A program made the position numbers and the translations under genes. Shown one piece after another: positions 46,524 to 55,990 of a DNA stretch of 64,000 nucleotides (positions are counted from its first letter, which is position 1; every line of letters starts with the position of its first letter). This DNA is from Bacteroidales bacterium (lineage in GTDB: Bacteria > Bacteroidota > Bacteroidia > Bacteroidales > WCHB1-69). Location: assembly GCA_017650305.1 (NCBI GenBank), contig JAGCFD010000054.1, forward strand, positions 1 to 64,000, written 5' to 3'. Below the pieces are notes generated by a model. The model was given only the letters and a program-made list of their open reading frames with translations, was not told where the DNA came from and did no database searches.

Positions 46524-46838
46524 ATGGCATTAGCAATTACCACAGAAAATTTTGAATCTTTGGTTAAGGGCAACCAGTTGGTTGTCGTTGACTTCTGGGC
46601 TACTTGGTGTGGCCCGTGCCGCCATATTGCTCCCATCGTGGAGGAGGTGGCCGCCGAATATGAGGGCAAAGCCGTCATCGGCAAGTGTGACACGGACGAG
46701 AACGGCGACATCGCCATGCAGTTCGGTGTGATGAACATCCCCACGCTCATCTTCCTGAAGAATGGCGAGGAGGTGGACCGTCATGTCGGCATCATCAGCA
46801 AGGATGAACTCGTCAAGAAGGTTAACCAATATTTGTAA
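46524..46838 (+). CDS. trxA: Thioredoxin
   Basis: 104 residues, full length. Active site FWATWCGPCRHIAP near residue 30, cis-proline MNIPTLIFLKNG near 73. It is a cytoplasmic disulfide reductase. No signal peptide. Directly upstream of a peptide-transporter gene (18 bases). Confidence 0.97.
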   Translation: MALAITTENFESLVKGNQLVVVDFWATWCGPCRHIAPIVEEVAAEYEGKAVIGKCDTDENGDIAMQFGVMNIPTLIFLKNGEEVDRHVGIISKDELVKKVNQYL

Positions 46839-46856
46839 TCCTAAATTATTACCAAT

Positions 46857-48554
46857 ATGAATACTGCTTTATTAATTTGCATCATCGGTACGATTGTCAT
46901 CATACCGTTTTTGATTTATTATGTGCGTGAAGCCAAGCTGCATCACCCGAAGGGTTTGATTGCCGCTGCTTTGAGCAACATGGGCGAGCGCTTCGGCTAT
47001 TACATCATGAATGCCGTTTTGTTGCTCTTCTTGGTTTCCAAGTTCGGTCTGCCTGACGGCACCGCCGGCGTCATCTATTCCGTCTTCTATTTCGGCATCT
47101 ATGTGCTGAGTTTGGTGGGCGGTATCATTGCCGACAAGACCCAGAACTACAACAAGACCATCCAATGGGGTCTCATCATCATGGCCATCGGCTATGTGGT
47201 GATGGCTATTCCGTTGTTCAGCAAGACCGCCGAGGGCGCGATCCTCGACAGTGGCGCCGGCTGGTGGACCATCTTGATCATCACCTGTATGGCTCTGTTG
47301 TTCATCGCTTTCGGTAACGGTCTCTTCAAGGGCAACCTGCAGGCTATCGTCGGCAAATTGTACGACGAGTTCGAGGCAGAGGCTGCCAAGAAAGGTCCCG
47401 AAGCACTGGCAGAGGCCAAAGATCGTCGCGACTCCGGCTTCCAGATTTTCTACGTCTTCATCAACATCGGCGGTTTCTTCGCCCCGTTCATTGCTCCGTT
47501 CCTGCGCGAGTGGTGGCTGAAAGCTCACAATTTTGTGTACAATGCTGACATGTCGGGTTTATGTCACCGTTTCTTGAACAACACTTTGATTTACACCAAT
47601 GACGAGGGCAAAATCGTAGATCTCACCCAAAAATTCACGGAGATTTCCGAATCGGTTGTCAACAATGCTTCGCAATTGGCCGATAAAGCTTCTTTCTGCA
47701 GCGACTACATCACCGTTTTCAACCAGGGTGTTCACTTCTCCTTCATCGCATCTGTGTTGGCCATGGTAGTCTCTTTGGTTATCTTCTTGCTTAACAAATA
47801 CAAATTGCCGCAACCGACCAAGAAAGAAAAAGTACAGGTGGTAGAATACACCGCAGAGGAGAAACTCGCTATGGCTAAGGAAATCAAACAACGTCTGTAC
47901 GCTTTGTTCGCAGTGCTGGGTATCGCTGTTTTCTTCTGGTTCTCTTTCCACCAGAATGGTCAGTCCCTCTCAGTGTTCGCCCGCGACTTCGTCCAAACGG
48001 AGAAGATTGCCCCTGAAATCTGGCAGGCATTGAACCCCTTCTTTGTGATTGTGCTCACGCCTATTATCATGATCATTTTCGCCGCATTAGCGCGCAGAGG
48101 CAAAGCCATCTCCACGCCTCGTAAGATTGCTATCGGTATGGCTATCGCCGGATGTGCTTACCTCTTCTTGGTGATCATCTCCATTGTTAACAACTATCCG
48201 TCCGGAGATGTATTCCGCGAAATGGATGCCGCAACCATGTTGAAGGAAGGTCTCGCCAAAGCCGCCCCGTGGGTGCTGCTGGTAACCTACTTCTTCCTGA
48301 CCGTTGCTGAGTTGTTCATCTCCCCGCTGGGTCTGTCGTTCGTCTCCAAGGTGGCTCCGCGCCACATGGTAGGCTTGTGCCAGGGCTTGTGGCTCGGCGC
48401 CACCGCCATCGGCAACCTGCTGATCTGGCTCGGACCTGTGATGTATAACGCCTGGCCCATCAAATACTGCTGGGCTGTGTTCGCTATCGTCTGCTTCATC
48501 TCCATGGCCGTTATGCTCGGCATGGTGAAATGGTTGGAGAGAGTGACACAATAA
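46857..48554 (+). CDS. POT/PTR-family proton-dependent oligopeptide transporter
   Basis: 565 residues with about 12-14 membrane helices. The POT signature GERFGYYIMNAVL occurs near residue 42, and GNGLFKGNLQAIVGKLY near 155. A cytoplasmic loop of about 65 residues divides the halves. It imports di- and tripeptides with protons, fitting an organism that secretes proteases. A strong terminator follows. Confidence 0.92.
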   Translation: MNTALLICIIGTIVIIPFLIYYVREAKLHHPKGLIAAALSNMGERFGYYIMNAVLLLFLVSKFGLPDGTAGVIYSVFYFGIYVLSLVGGIIADKTQNYNKTIQWGLIIMAIGYVVMAIPLFSKTAEGAILDSGAGWWTILIITCMALLFIAFGNGLFKGNLQAIVGKLYDEFEAEAAKKGPEALAEAKDRRDSGFQIFYVFINIGGFFAPFIAPFLREWWLKAHNFVYNADMSGLCHRFLNNTLIYTNDEGKIVDLTQKFTEISESVVNNASQLADKASFCSDYITVFNQGVHFSFIASVLAMVVSLVIFLLNKYKLPQPTKKEKVQVVEYTAEEKLAMAKEIKQRLYALFAVLGIAVFFWFSFHQNGQSLSVFARDFVQTEKIAPEIWQALNPFFVIVLTPIIMIIFAALARRGKAISTPRKIAIGMAIAGCAYLFLVIISIVNNYPSGDVFREMDAATMLKEGLAKAAPWVLLVTYFFLTVAELFISPLGLSFVSKVAPRHMVGLCQGLWLGATAIGNLLIWLGPVMYNAWPIKYCWAVFAIVCFISMAVMLGMVKWLERVTQ

Positions 48555-48576
48555 TCACCCACTTTTTATGACTATC

Positions 48577-48613
48577 AAAGGCGGTTCGGCATTTCGGACC
48601 GCCTTTCTTTTTT
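48577..48613 (+). terminator. Terminator of the POT transporter gene
   Basis: AAAGGCGGT (48577-48585) and ACCGCCTTT (48598-48606) form a 9-bp stem, then CTTTTTT. Confidence 0.88.
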
Positions 48614-48695
48614 CCCTAAAGTCCTATTTCTACCCGTTTGAAGCAAAATATTTTGGAAGAACGTCATTTGCTTGTCATTCAAATACTTTTTTTTA

Positions 48696-48703
48696 TAAAT
48701 TTG
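48696..48703 (+). promoter_or_regulatory. -7 promoter box of the OmpA/TPR lipoprotein gene
   Basis: TAAATTTG fits TAnnTTTG; a TTG occurs about 21 bases earlier. The leader is about 55 bases. Confidence 0.55.
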
Positions 48704-48762
48704 CGCTTTCTTTCATAGAATAAATAATTAACCTATTATCAATATAATATAACATTAAAACA

Positions 48763-50586
48763 ATGAAGAAAAATGCTCTTTTAGGCGTATTGCTGCTGGC
48801 AATTCTTTGCAGTGGCTGCGGTTTTGGCAAAATGGTTACAAAATATCCTGAGGTTTCCATTACCTTAGATGATGAAAATTTGGAGACTCGCGGCGGTCAG
48901 GTGGCCTATACCATCAAAGGCGCCATCCCTCCGAAATATATGAAGAAGAAAGCCACTATGGTATTGGCTCCTACCTTGAAGGTGGATGGTCAGAACCTTG
49001 CTCCTTTCACCACCATCACCCTGAAGGGTGAGAAAGCCAAAGGAGAAGGCACCACCATCAGCTACAAGAAGGGTGGCACTTTCACCAAGACGGGCACCTT
49101 CACCTTTAAGGATGAGTATGATATGGCGGAGATCGTAGCTCCCGCTACCGCCCAGCTCAAGAAAAAATCCACCACTTTGAATCCGGAGAAGATTCTCGGC
49201 GAAGGCATTGCCAACACCTCCTCCCGCGTGGGCTTCCAACCGCGCTTGGCCGACAACAACAACAACGGAACGGCTTTCCTGTATGCTCCCCACAACTATC
49301 AGACGGAGTTCATCGGCAAAACAGCCACCATTTACTTCGACTTGAACAGCTCAGTGATGAACTGGAGCAATAAGTACAACAAGTCTGCTGCCGCAAAAGA
49401 CTCTATCAAGGCTTTCCTGAACTTTATGAATGAAGGCTTTATTATCAGCAAGGTTGTCATCTCCGGCTGGGCTTCCCCCGAAGGTGAGGAAACAAACAAC
49501 CAGGGTCTTTCAGAAAGACGTTTCGAACAGGGCAAGAAATGGTTCGAGAACCAGTATGACCAATATCTGAGAGCCTATGCAAAGGCTAATAAAATCAAAA
49601 TGAAAGACCTGAAACGTCCGACATTTGAATATGTCAACAATGCAAAAGGCGAGGACTGGGATGGTTTTGAAGCTGCTATTTCCCAATCCAACATTGCTCA
49701 GAAAAACCAGATCCTCAACGTGGTTCACTCTCAACCCAACAACGACATGCGCGAACAGAAGATTCGTGAGATGACGGATATCTATCCTGAAATCGCAGAT
49801 GTTATCCTGCCCCCGCTGCGCCGTGCCGAGATGTCTCTGATTTGCCAAAAACATGAAACTTACACCAACGAAGAGCTGATTCGTTTGGTGAAATCCAATC
49901 CCTCCGCGTTCTCTGTTAACGAGCGTCTCTATGCCGCTTCCGTCTCCTCTGATTTGGCCGAGCAGGAGTTAATATATCTTGCTTTGATTAACGACCGCAA
50001 CACTGAAGGCGACTGGCGTGCATATAACGATCTGGGTGCTTTGAAACTCAACGCCTATAACAACGGCGGTGATCCCAAGGATCTGGATGACGCCATCAGC
50101 TATCTCAACAAGGCTGCTGCCATTTCCCCGAACAACGGTGTGGTTTTGAACAACTTGGCATTAGCCCAGTTCTACAAAGGCGACCTGGCTGCCGCTCGTG
50201 AGAGCTTCAATGCTTCCAAGAACGCTTCCACCAACGCCGTGAACCAAGACGAGGCCATGGGTGTTTTCAACATTGTGGACGGCAACTATGACGGTGCCCT
50301 GCAAATCATCGGCAACACCACCTGCAACTACAATGCTGCTTTGGTCCAACTGTTGAACAAAGACTATAACACCTGCTTGAACACGTTGAACTGCATCGCC
50401 AATCCGGATGCCAAGACCTATTATTTGAAAGCTGTTTTGGCAGCCCGCATGAATGATGAAAATGCTTTGTACAGCAACCTTGGCTCTGCTATCAGCCTGG
50501 ATCCTTCTTACAAGAAAACAGCCAAGCGTGATGCTGAATTCAAGAAATATCGTCACTCCGATACTTTCAAAAACTTGGTGAAGTAA
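48763..50586 (+). CDS. Lipoprotein with OmpA-like and TPR domains
   Basis: 607 residues. Lipobox LCSGC with Cys19. Residues 25-160 are beta-rich, unrecognised. An OmpA-like domain begins near residue 185 (IYFDLNSSVMNW) with the peptidoglycan-binding-type block SGWASPEGEETNNQGLSERR. The C-terminal third (about 400-600) holds tetratricopeptide-like repeats (AISYLNKAAAISPNNGVVLNN, then LALAQFYKGDLAAARESF). Probably an outer-membrane lipoprotein tied to peptidoglycan; function unknown. Well supplied with promoter and terminator. Confidence 0.85.
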   Translation: MKKNALLGVLLLAILCSGCGFGKMVTKYPEVSITLDDENLETRGGQVAYTIKGAIPPKYMKKKATMVLAPTLKVDGQNLAPFTTITLKGEKAKGEGTTISYKKGGTFTKTGTFTFKDEYDMAEIVAPATAQLKKKSTTLNPEKILGEGIANTSSRVGFQPRLADNNNNGTAFLYAPHNYQTEFIGKTATIYFDLNSSVMNWSNKYNKSAAAKDSIKAFLNFMNEGFIISKVVISGWASPEGEETNNQGLSERRFEQGKKWFENQYDQYLRAYAKANKIKMKDLKRPTFEYVNNAKGEDWDGFEAAISQSNIAQKNQILNVVHSQPNNDMREQKIREMTDIYPEIADVILPPLRRAEMSLICQKHETYTNEELIRLVKSNPSAFSVNERLYAASVSSDLAEQELIYLALINDRNTEGDWRAYNDLGALKLNAYNNGGDPKDLDDAISYLNKAAAISPNNGVVLNNLALAQFYKGDLAAARESFNASKNASTNAVNQDEAMGVFNIVDGNYDGALQIIGNTTCNYNAALVQLLNKDYNTCLNTLNCIANPDAKTYYLKAVLAARMNDENALYSNLGSAISLDPSYKKTAKRDAEFKKYRHSDTFKNLVK

Positions 50587-50598
50587 TATAATGAACGC

Positions 50599-50637
50599 AC
50601 AGTGTCTCTTGCCGCAGGGTAGGGGACACTGTTTTTA
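50599..50637 (+). terminator. Terminator of the OmpA/TPR lipoprotein gene
   Basis: ACAGTGTC (50599-50606) and GACACTGT (50625-50632) followed by TTTTATTT. Confidence 0.8.
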
Positions 50638-50659
50638 TTTATAAATCCTCATTATTATC

Positions 50660-51529
50660 ATGAAAGAGAACAGAAATATGGCCATTGCCTACGATTTTGA
50701 CGGAACGCTGGCTCCCGGCAACATGCAGGAATACAGCTTTATTCCGGATTTGAATATGGACAAAGGCACTTTCTGGCAGACGGCCAACGAGATGGCGAAA
50801 CAGCATGATATGGATGAAGTGCTGGCCTATATGCATCTGATGCTGTTGAAAGCAAAAGAGCAGAATATCCCTCTTCGCGAGGAGGTCTTTATGAAATATG
50901 GGGAAAAGATCACCTTCTTTGAGGGTGTGACGACCTATTTTGACAGGATTAATGCCTATGCTGCTGCACAAAACATCCATTTGGAACATTTTATAATCTC
51001 TTCAGGGTTGCGCGAGTTCGTGCGCGGCACCAGCATCGGGCACCAGTTCCGTTCCATTTTTGCCTCAGGTTTCCAATATGATGCCGATGGCAATGCCTGC
51101 TGGCCCGCATTGGCGGTCAATTATACCAACAAAACACAATTCCTGTTCCGCATAAACAAGGGCATCTACAACTCTTACGACAACACCTCCATCAACAAGT
51201 CGATGCCGGAGGACTCACGCGCGGTACCCTTCTCCAATCTCATCTATGTGGGTGACGGTGAAACAGACGTGCCCGCCATGAAGATGGTGAACCTGTATGG
51301 CGGCACCACCATCGCTGTTTATAACCCCAATTCTGTGGCCACTCCAAACCATCCCCGCTCATCCAAAGATATCTGTATTGATCTGATCCGCCAGAATCGA
51401 GCCGACTATATTGCCCCTACCATCTATACGGAAAATAGCGAACTTGACGTTATCTTGAAGAAAATAATCGACAAAGTGGCAATGGAACAAGATCTTCTGA
51501 ATATCAAATATCACGAGTTAAACAAATAA
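50660..51529 (+). CDS. HAD-superfamily phosphatase
   Basis: 289 residues. HAD motif I AYDFDGTLAPG at about residues 9-19, motif II IISSGLREF near 112, motif IV YVGDGETDVPAM near 195. The nearest type is the phosphoserine-phosphatase-like group. No signal peptide, so cytoplasmic. Substrate unknown. It precedes the SPOR-domain gene by 11 bases. Confidence 0.88.
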   Translation: MKENRNMAIAYDFDGTLAPGNMQEYSFIPDLNMDKGTFWQTANEMAKQHDMDEVLAYMHLMLLKAKEQNIPLREEVFMKYGEKITFFEGVTTYFDRINAYAAAQNIHLEHFIISSGLREFVRGTSIGHQFRSIFASGFQYDADGNACWPALAVNYTNKTQFLFRINKGIYNSYDNTSINKSMPEDSRAVPFSNLIYVGDGETDVPAMKMVNLYGGTTIAVYNPNSVATPNHPRSSKDICIDLIRQNRADYIAPTIYTENSELDVILKKIIDKVAMEQDLLNIKYHELNK

Positions 51530-51540
51530 TCCCTACCATA

Positions 51541-51930
51541 ATGAATCTGTTACGTAAAATCTTCGGAGTGCTGTTGCTGTGTATGGCCACGTCTCTCTAT
51601 GCGCAGAGCATTCGTTATGATGTGGAGCCAGCTATCCGCAAGATTCAGGAAGACTATATTTCCCGATGGGGTAAAATTCGCAGTATGGAGGGCTATCGCA
51701 TTCAAATCATGGCCATCTCCGGACCCAGTGCACGCACCCGCATGGAGAGTGCCAAGGCTTCCATCAAAGCCGAATATCCCGCCTTGCCAGTGTATGCCAC
51801 CTATCAGGAACCCTATTTCCGTATTCGAATCGGAGATTTTACCAATAGAATAGACGCTTACCGGATGTTGTTGCGGATTTTACCACAATATCCTTCCGCT
51901 TACATTATTGCCGACCAGATAGAATATTAA
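51541..51930 (+). CDS. Secreted SPOR-domain protein
   Basis: 129 residues. Signal peptide about 1-22 (LLLCMATSLYAQ). Residues 50-128 form a SPOR fold: GYRIQIMAISGPSARTRME, ALPVYATYQEPYFRIRIGDF, then DAYRMLLRI. SPOR domains bind denuded glycan strands of peptidoglycan, often at division sites. Between HAD and folD, with gaps of 11 and 18 bases, so probably one operon. Confidence 0.88.
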   Translation: MNLLRKIFGVLLLCMATSLYAQSIRYDVEPAIRKIQEDYISRWGKIRSMEGYRIQIMAISGPSARTRMESAKASIKAEYPALPVYATYQEPYFRIRIGDFTNRIDAYRMLLRILPQYPSAYIIADQIEY

Positions 51931-51948
51931 CCTTTAAATCATAGTTGC

Positions 51949-52800
51949 ATGCTGCTGTTAGACGGAAAAAAACTCGCTCAAGAAATCAAACAGGAAATTT
52001 CTGCGGAGGTTATTCGTCTCAAGCAGAAGGATATGCGTTTGCCCAAACTATCCTTGATTTTGGTGGGAGACCGCGCCGACAGTCTTTCGTATGTCAACAG
52101 CAAAGAGAAGAACTGTCTGGCGTTAGGGATGGAGTGCGAGAAGCATCATCTTCCCGCTGAAACCACACAAGAGGCCTTGTTACAACTTATTCATCAGCTT
52201 AATGCAGATAACACGGTGGATGGCATCTTGGTGCAGCTCCCGTTGCCCGCGCATCTCAACACCAGCCATATTCTTGAGGCAGTTGATTACCGCAAGGATG
52301 CGGATGGTCTGCACCATGTTAACTTGGGCAAGATGCTGATGGGTGATCCGTATGTGTTGCCTTGTACCCCCAATGGTATTCTGCAGCTGTTGAAGCGTTA
52401 TCAGATTTCCATGGAAGGAAAAAATGCTGTGGTGGTGGGTCGCAGCGTGCTTGTGGGAGCGCCCACAGCCATTTTATTGCAGCAGCAACATGCTACGGTG
52501 ACACAATGCCACTCCCACACCCGCAATCTGGCCGATATATGTCGGGAGGCCGATATTGTGGTGACTGCTGCCGGTGTGCCGGCATTGCTTTGCCCCGAAG
52601 ACCTGAAAGAGGGTGCAGTGTTGGTAGATGTGGCCATGAACCACGATCCAGACGGATTGTGCGGCGATGTGTACAGCAAAAAAACAGCACCGGCATTAGA
52701 GCGGAAATTGTTCGCTGCAACGCCAGTGCCGGGAGGGGTAGGCCCCATGACTATCGCCATGCTGATGCACAACGTGCTGGAGCTTTACAAAAAGCATTAG
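51949..52800 (+). CDS. folD: Bifunctional methylenetetrahydrofolate dehydrogenase/cyclohydrolase
   Basis: 283 residues. Blocks: KKLAQEIKQEI, LVGDRADSLSYVNSKEK with the catalytic Lys, DGILVQLPLPAHL, DADGLHHVNLGKM, VVVGRSVLVGAP and TPVPGGVGPMTIAML. It interconverts 5,10-methylene- and 10-formyl-tetrahydrofolate. The stop codon is inside a TTAGCC palindrome. Confidence 0.97.
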   Translation: MLLLDGKKLAQEIKQEISAEVIRLKQKDMRLPKLSLILVGDRADSLSYVNSKEKNCLALGMECEKHHLPAETTQEALLQLIHQLNADNTVDGILVQLPLPAHLNTSHILEAVDYRKDADGLHHVNLGKMLMGDPYVLPCTPNGILQLLKRYQISMEGKNAVVVGRSVLVGAPTAILLQQQHATVTQCHSHTRNLADICREADIVVTAAGVPALLCPEDLKEGAVLVDVAMNHDPDGLCGDVYSKKTAPALERKLFAATPVPGGVGPMTIAMLMHNVLELYKKH

Positions 52801-52820
52801 CCAATGGCTAACTTCTAATA
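52797..52820. repeat. AGCC/GGCT repeat R3
   Basis: TTAGCCAATGGCTAA (52797-52811) is a near-palindrome covering the folD stop codon and lying 14 bases before the convergent rubrerythrin stop; same word family as at 31608, 33614 and 62463. Confidence 0.5.
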
Positions 52821-53387
52821 GTTGTCTTTCATCACCTCAAAGTATGCTTGAGGGTGCAAGCAGGCGGGACACACCTCCGGAGCAGTCTCCGACTCGATGA
52901 TGAAACCGCAGTTGCGGCACTGCCAGAACACCTTGCCGTCTTTCTTGAAGCAGGTGTATTCCTCTACATTCTTTAATAATTTGAGATAGCGCTCCTCGTG
53001 ACCTCTTTCAGCCACGGCAATCTTGCGGTACATCTCGGCAATTTCCGGGAAACCTTCCTTCTCAGCCACATCGGCAAAGTGAGGATAGGCTTCGGTCCAC
53101 TCTTCGTTTTCGCCAGCAGCGGCAGCGCGGAGGTTTTCAGCTGTGGTGCCAATTACGCCAGCAGGGAAAGAGGCACACACCTCTACCATGCCACCTTCCA
53201 GATACTTGAACATACGTTTTGCATGCTCTTTCTCTTGGTTGGCAGTCTCTTCAAAGATAGCGGCTACTTGCTCGTAACCCTCTTTCTTGGCCTTGGAAGC
53301 GAAGTAGGTGTAACGCATTCTGGCTTGGGACTCCCCAGCAAAAGAATGCATCAGATTTTTCTCGGTCTGTGTTCCTTTTAATGTCAT
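52815..53387 (-). CDS. Rubrerythrin
   Basis: 190 residues. The N-terminal di-iron four-helix domain has the E-x-x-H pairs ([41 protein letters not shown]). The C-terminal rubredoxin-like domain has CRNCGF and CPACLH. It reduces hydrogen peroxide in anaerobes using NAD(P)H-dependent donors. Consistent with a strictly anaerobic, oxygen-sensitive host with [FeFe] hydrogenase. Confidence 0.96.
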   Translation of the reverse strand: MTLKGTQTEKNLMHSFAGESQARMRYTYFASKAKKEGYEQVAAIFEETANQEKEHAKRMFKYLEGGMVEVCASFPAGVIGTTAENLRAAAAGENEEWTEAYPHFADVAEKEGFPEIAEMYRKIAVAERGHEERYLKLLKNVEEYTCFKKDGKVFWQCRNCGFIIESETAPEVCPACLHPQAYFEVMKDNY

Positions 53388-53468
53388 AATAATGTTGTTT
53401 GTAATAGAAATGTTTAATTGTTGAACTCTTTGATGCGAAAATGCTAAACGACCAGGTCTTCCTCTAGA

Positions 53469-53726
53469 TTACTCGCAGATGGTTTGCTGGTAAACCAGTC
53501 CGGTCCCATTGATATTCCCTAACGTGTCGTAGCTGTTCATTTCGTAGGTGGTGTCTAAATTCATCAGAGAACACTCCTGACGTGATTCAACTTCTGTCGA
53601 GTCAATATTCGTGATGGAATGTCCCGGACTGACAAAGTTGTAGGTGGTGACGCAAGAACAATGGTTCATACAACCCATGCAAAACAAGCCGGCACCGAAA
53701 ACAGTTAATAAGATAATCTTTTTCAT
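53469..53726 (-). CDS. Small lipoprotein of unknown function
   Basis: 85 residues. Signal peptide with cysteines at 16 and 19 (LFCMGCMN); Cys19 is the likely lipidation site. The mature part, about 65 residues, is polar with extra cysteines and no known motif. It starts 12 bases after sufE stops. Confidence 0.6.
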   Translation of the reverse strand: MKKIILLTVFGAGLFCMGCMNHCSCVTTYNFVSPGHSITNIDSTEVESRQECSLMNLDTTYEMNSYDTLGNINGTGLVYQQTICE

Positions 53727-53738
53727 AATATTGCTAAA

Positions 53739-54167
53739 TTATTGATTTTCTTTAGATTGATAGGCTAAAGCGTAAAGTTTCACCTGTTTGATCATAGAGG
53801 CCAGACCATTGGAACGGGTGGGGGAAAGGTGCTCTTTCAAGCCGATGGCGTCAATGTAGGAAAGGTCATTGTTGAGAATTTCCTGGGGCGTGTGGCCGGA
53901 TAACACAAAAATCAGGAGGTTGACAATACCCTTGGTGATGATGGCGTCGCTGTCGGCAGTGAAAAATATCTTCCCATCTTGATATTCCGGATGCAGCCAC
54001 ACCTGAGACTGGCAACCGTCAATCAAATAGTCTGCCGTTTTGTATTGCTCCTCTATCATGGGGAGTTCTTTTCCCAACTCTATGATATAGTTGTATTTAT
54101 CCATCCAATCATCGAACATGTTGAACTCTTCTATGAGTTGCTGTTCTTTTTCTTTCATTGAGGCCAT
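53739..54167 (-). CDS. sufE: SufE-family cysteine-desulfurase activator
   Basis: 142 residues, usual length. The active cysteine is in LIDGCQSQVWL (Cys52); SDAIITKGIVNLLIFVLSG and the DLSYIDAIGLKEHLSPTR-type end match SufE. It takes persulfide sulfur from the SufS desulfurase for iron-sulfur cluster assembly. Other suf genes are not adjacent. It starts 2 bases after the M6 protease gene, so translation may be coupled. Confidence 0.94.
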   Translation of the reverse strand: MASMKEKEQQLIEEFNMFDDWMDKYNYIIELGKELPMIEEQYKTADYLIDGCQSQVWLHPEYQDGKIFFTADSDAIITKGIVNLLIFVLSGHTPQEILNNDLSYIDAIGLKEHLSPTRSNGLASMIKQVKLYALAYQSKENQ

Positions 54168-54169
54168 TG

Positions 54170-55972
54170 TTATTTCTTTATAAATTTAGTGGTAATACAA
54201 TTGAGGTCAGCATCTGTTATCTTGACTACATAGTAACCAGCAGATAAACGAGAAATGTTCATATTTATTTGAATGTCTGTGGTTTTTTGTTCGGCGACCA
54301 CTCTTCCGGAAATATCTGATATTTGGACAATCTTTTCAGATTCCATATTTGTGTTGATAACAAGGTGGTTTTCTGCCGGATTTGGATAAAGGGAGATGTT
54401 TTGTTCAAAATCTTCAATTCCAACATATTCCAAAAAGTCGAATTCCATAAATTCAGGAGGATTGTTGGGAATATAAGAGGAGATATTGCCGATGGAGATG
54501 TTCACGACAGAGCTGTCGGAGAGGAAAGGATGTGGATTGGTGTTCGGATTGAAGCTGTTGTGCGTTTGGTTGAAGTTGGCGGAGTTGGAGATGCTACCGC
54601 GCCGGAAGACATACACTTCATCCAGAATATCATCCCCGTTGTAATTGGCATTCCCGTCATACCACAGATTCACACGATAGAAAATCATGCCGCCATAGGG
54701 CGTGGGGTCGTAACGCATCTTTTTGTTCCGATACTCTGCAATAATGAACTCAAAAGGGTTTTGGGTGGGGATACGATAGGCCAGATGATCCATGATCTCA
54801 CTGCCGTTGGCGCGCAAAGAATATCGGCCGTATTGGGTGATTTCGGGAATGTCATCGATGGAGATCCAATTGCCATATTTGGCCTTCATGTAGACGAGCA
54901 TTTGTTGAGGATAAGGGTGAGTGTTGGAACACATAAGGTCCCATTGACCAACGGGATCCTGTTGGGTGGAGTCGTCATAATGATAGAGGTCTGGGGCACC
55001 CAAAGTGTGAAACATCTCGTGACATAGCGTGCTGTTGGCAAAATAATAGCCGGCATCCGCCAGTTGGAAGTTGAAATCCCAGACGCGCTTTCCGTGAATA
55101 TAGGCTTCTTCTCCATATAACGACCAGCGATGAGGCCAAAGCAACACGTTCCAATCGCCCACATCCCCACGGACAATGAAACAGACATTGTCCACAAAAC
55201 CGTCGTTATCATAATCTAAATCAAGATCGCTGGGAATCATGTTTTCTACGTAGGCGACGGCCCGAGCCAGCAATTTGAACTCCATGCTGGTGCGTGCACT
55301 ATCAGTCATATAGCCGTTAGTGTCTGTTGCTGACCAGGGAACATAATAGTCGCGGGAAAAAGTATCCTGATACGATAAAATCAAGTCGCCGCTCGGAACG
55401 GGATAGAAGGATGTCTTTATAAACAGCTGGTTATAAGAAGCTTGTTTGAAATAGGTGTACATGGAATTATAAGGCTCAATGGTGTCATTGAACATGTTGT
55501 CCACATCATTGAAGCTGTTGGTAAAGTTGGTGTCATCGGCAAAGCGGATGAAAACGGCGATATTGTTCATGTGTCCCTTGTTGGTGTTCTCATCACGCAC
55601 CATTGGTCGTTTGGCCGGGGCCAGCATGGCCTCCCGTCGTTGGAGATATTCCTTTTGAGAGATCTTGAGCCAGGGTCGCAGACTGCTTTTGGTGGCGGGA
55701 TTGTCTTTGCCGGGAATATAGTCAGTGGCAATCAGTTTGCCCTTTTCCATAGAGGCATAAACAAAATAGCCGGTTTCCGCATTTTGTATGATGGTGTAAC
55801 CCTCGGCATCATGTAACCAGTTGTAGAATTCATCTCCGGAGGCGAAGCAATTGAGAATTTCTCCATTGGGTTGGGTTAATGTGCGGGGTACAAATGAAAA
55901 ATACGCAGCCTGCACTTGACACCAGTTCAAAAGGAGCAAAAAGAAAATATACGGTTTAATCAGTTTTTGCAT
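54170..55972 (-). CDS. Secreted M6-family zinc metalloprotease with T9SS sorting domain
   Basis: 600 residues. Signal peptide about 1-22. Prodomain about 25-130. The M6 catalytic domain has the zinc motif HEMFHTLGAPDLYHYDD (residues 318-334; Glu319 catalytic) with DLDYDNDGFVDNVCF before it. The last 80 residues (LYPNPAENHLVINTN, LSAGYYVVKI, ITTKFIKK) are a T9SS type A domain. It resembles immune-inhibitor-A-like proteases. With the C10 protease it supplies extracellular proteolysis, matching the POT peptide transporter. Odd place: between cvpA and sufE. Confidence 0.94.
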   Translation of the reverse strand: MQKLIKPYIFFLLLLNWCQVQAAYFSFVPRTLTQPNGEILNCFASGDEFYNWLHDAEGYTIIQNAETGYFVYASMEKGKLIATDYIPGKDNPATKSSLRPWLKISQKEYLQRREAMLAPAKRPMVRDENTNKGHMNNIAVFIRFADDTNFTNSFNDVDNMFNDTIEPYNSMYTYFKQASYNQLFIKTSFYPVPSGDLILSYQDTFSRDYYVPWSATDTNGYMTDSARTSMEFKLLARAVAYVENMIPSDLDLDYDNDGFVDNVCFIVRGDVGDWNVLLWPHRWSLYGEEAYIHGKRVWDFNFQLADAGYYFANSTLCHEMFHTLGAPDLYHYDDSTQQDPVGQWDLMCSNTHPYPQQMLVYMKAKYGNWISIDDIPEITQYGRYSLRANGSEIMDHLAYRIPTQNPFEFIIAEYRNKKMRYDPTPYGGMIFYRVNLWYDGNANYNGDDILDEVYVFRRGSISNSANFNQTHNSFNPNTNPHPFLSDSSVVNISIGNISSYIPNNPPEFMEFDFLEYVGIEDFEQNISLYPNPAENHLVINTNMESEKIVQISDISGRVVAEQKTTDIQINMNISRLSAGYYVVKITDADLNCITTKFIKK

Positions 55973-55990
55973 GATGTTCTTAAAAAATGT

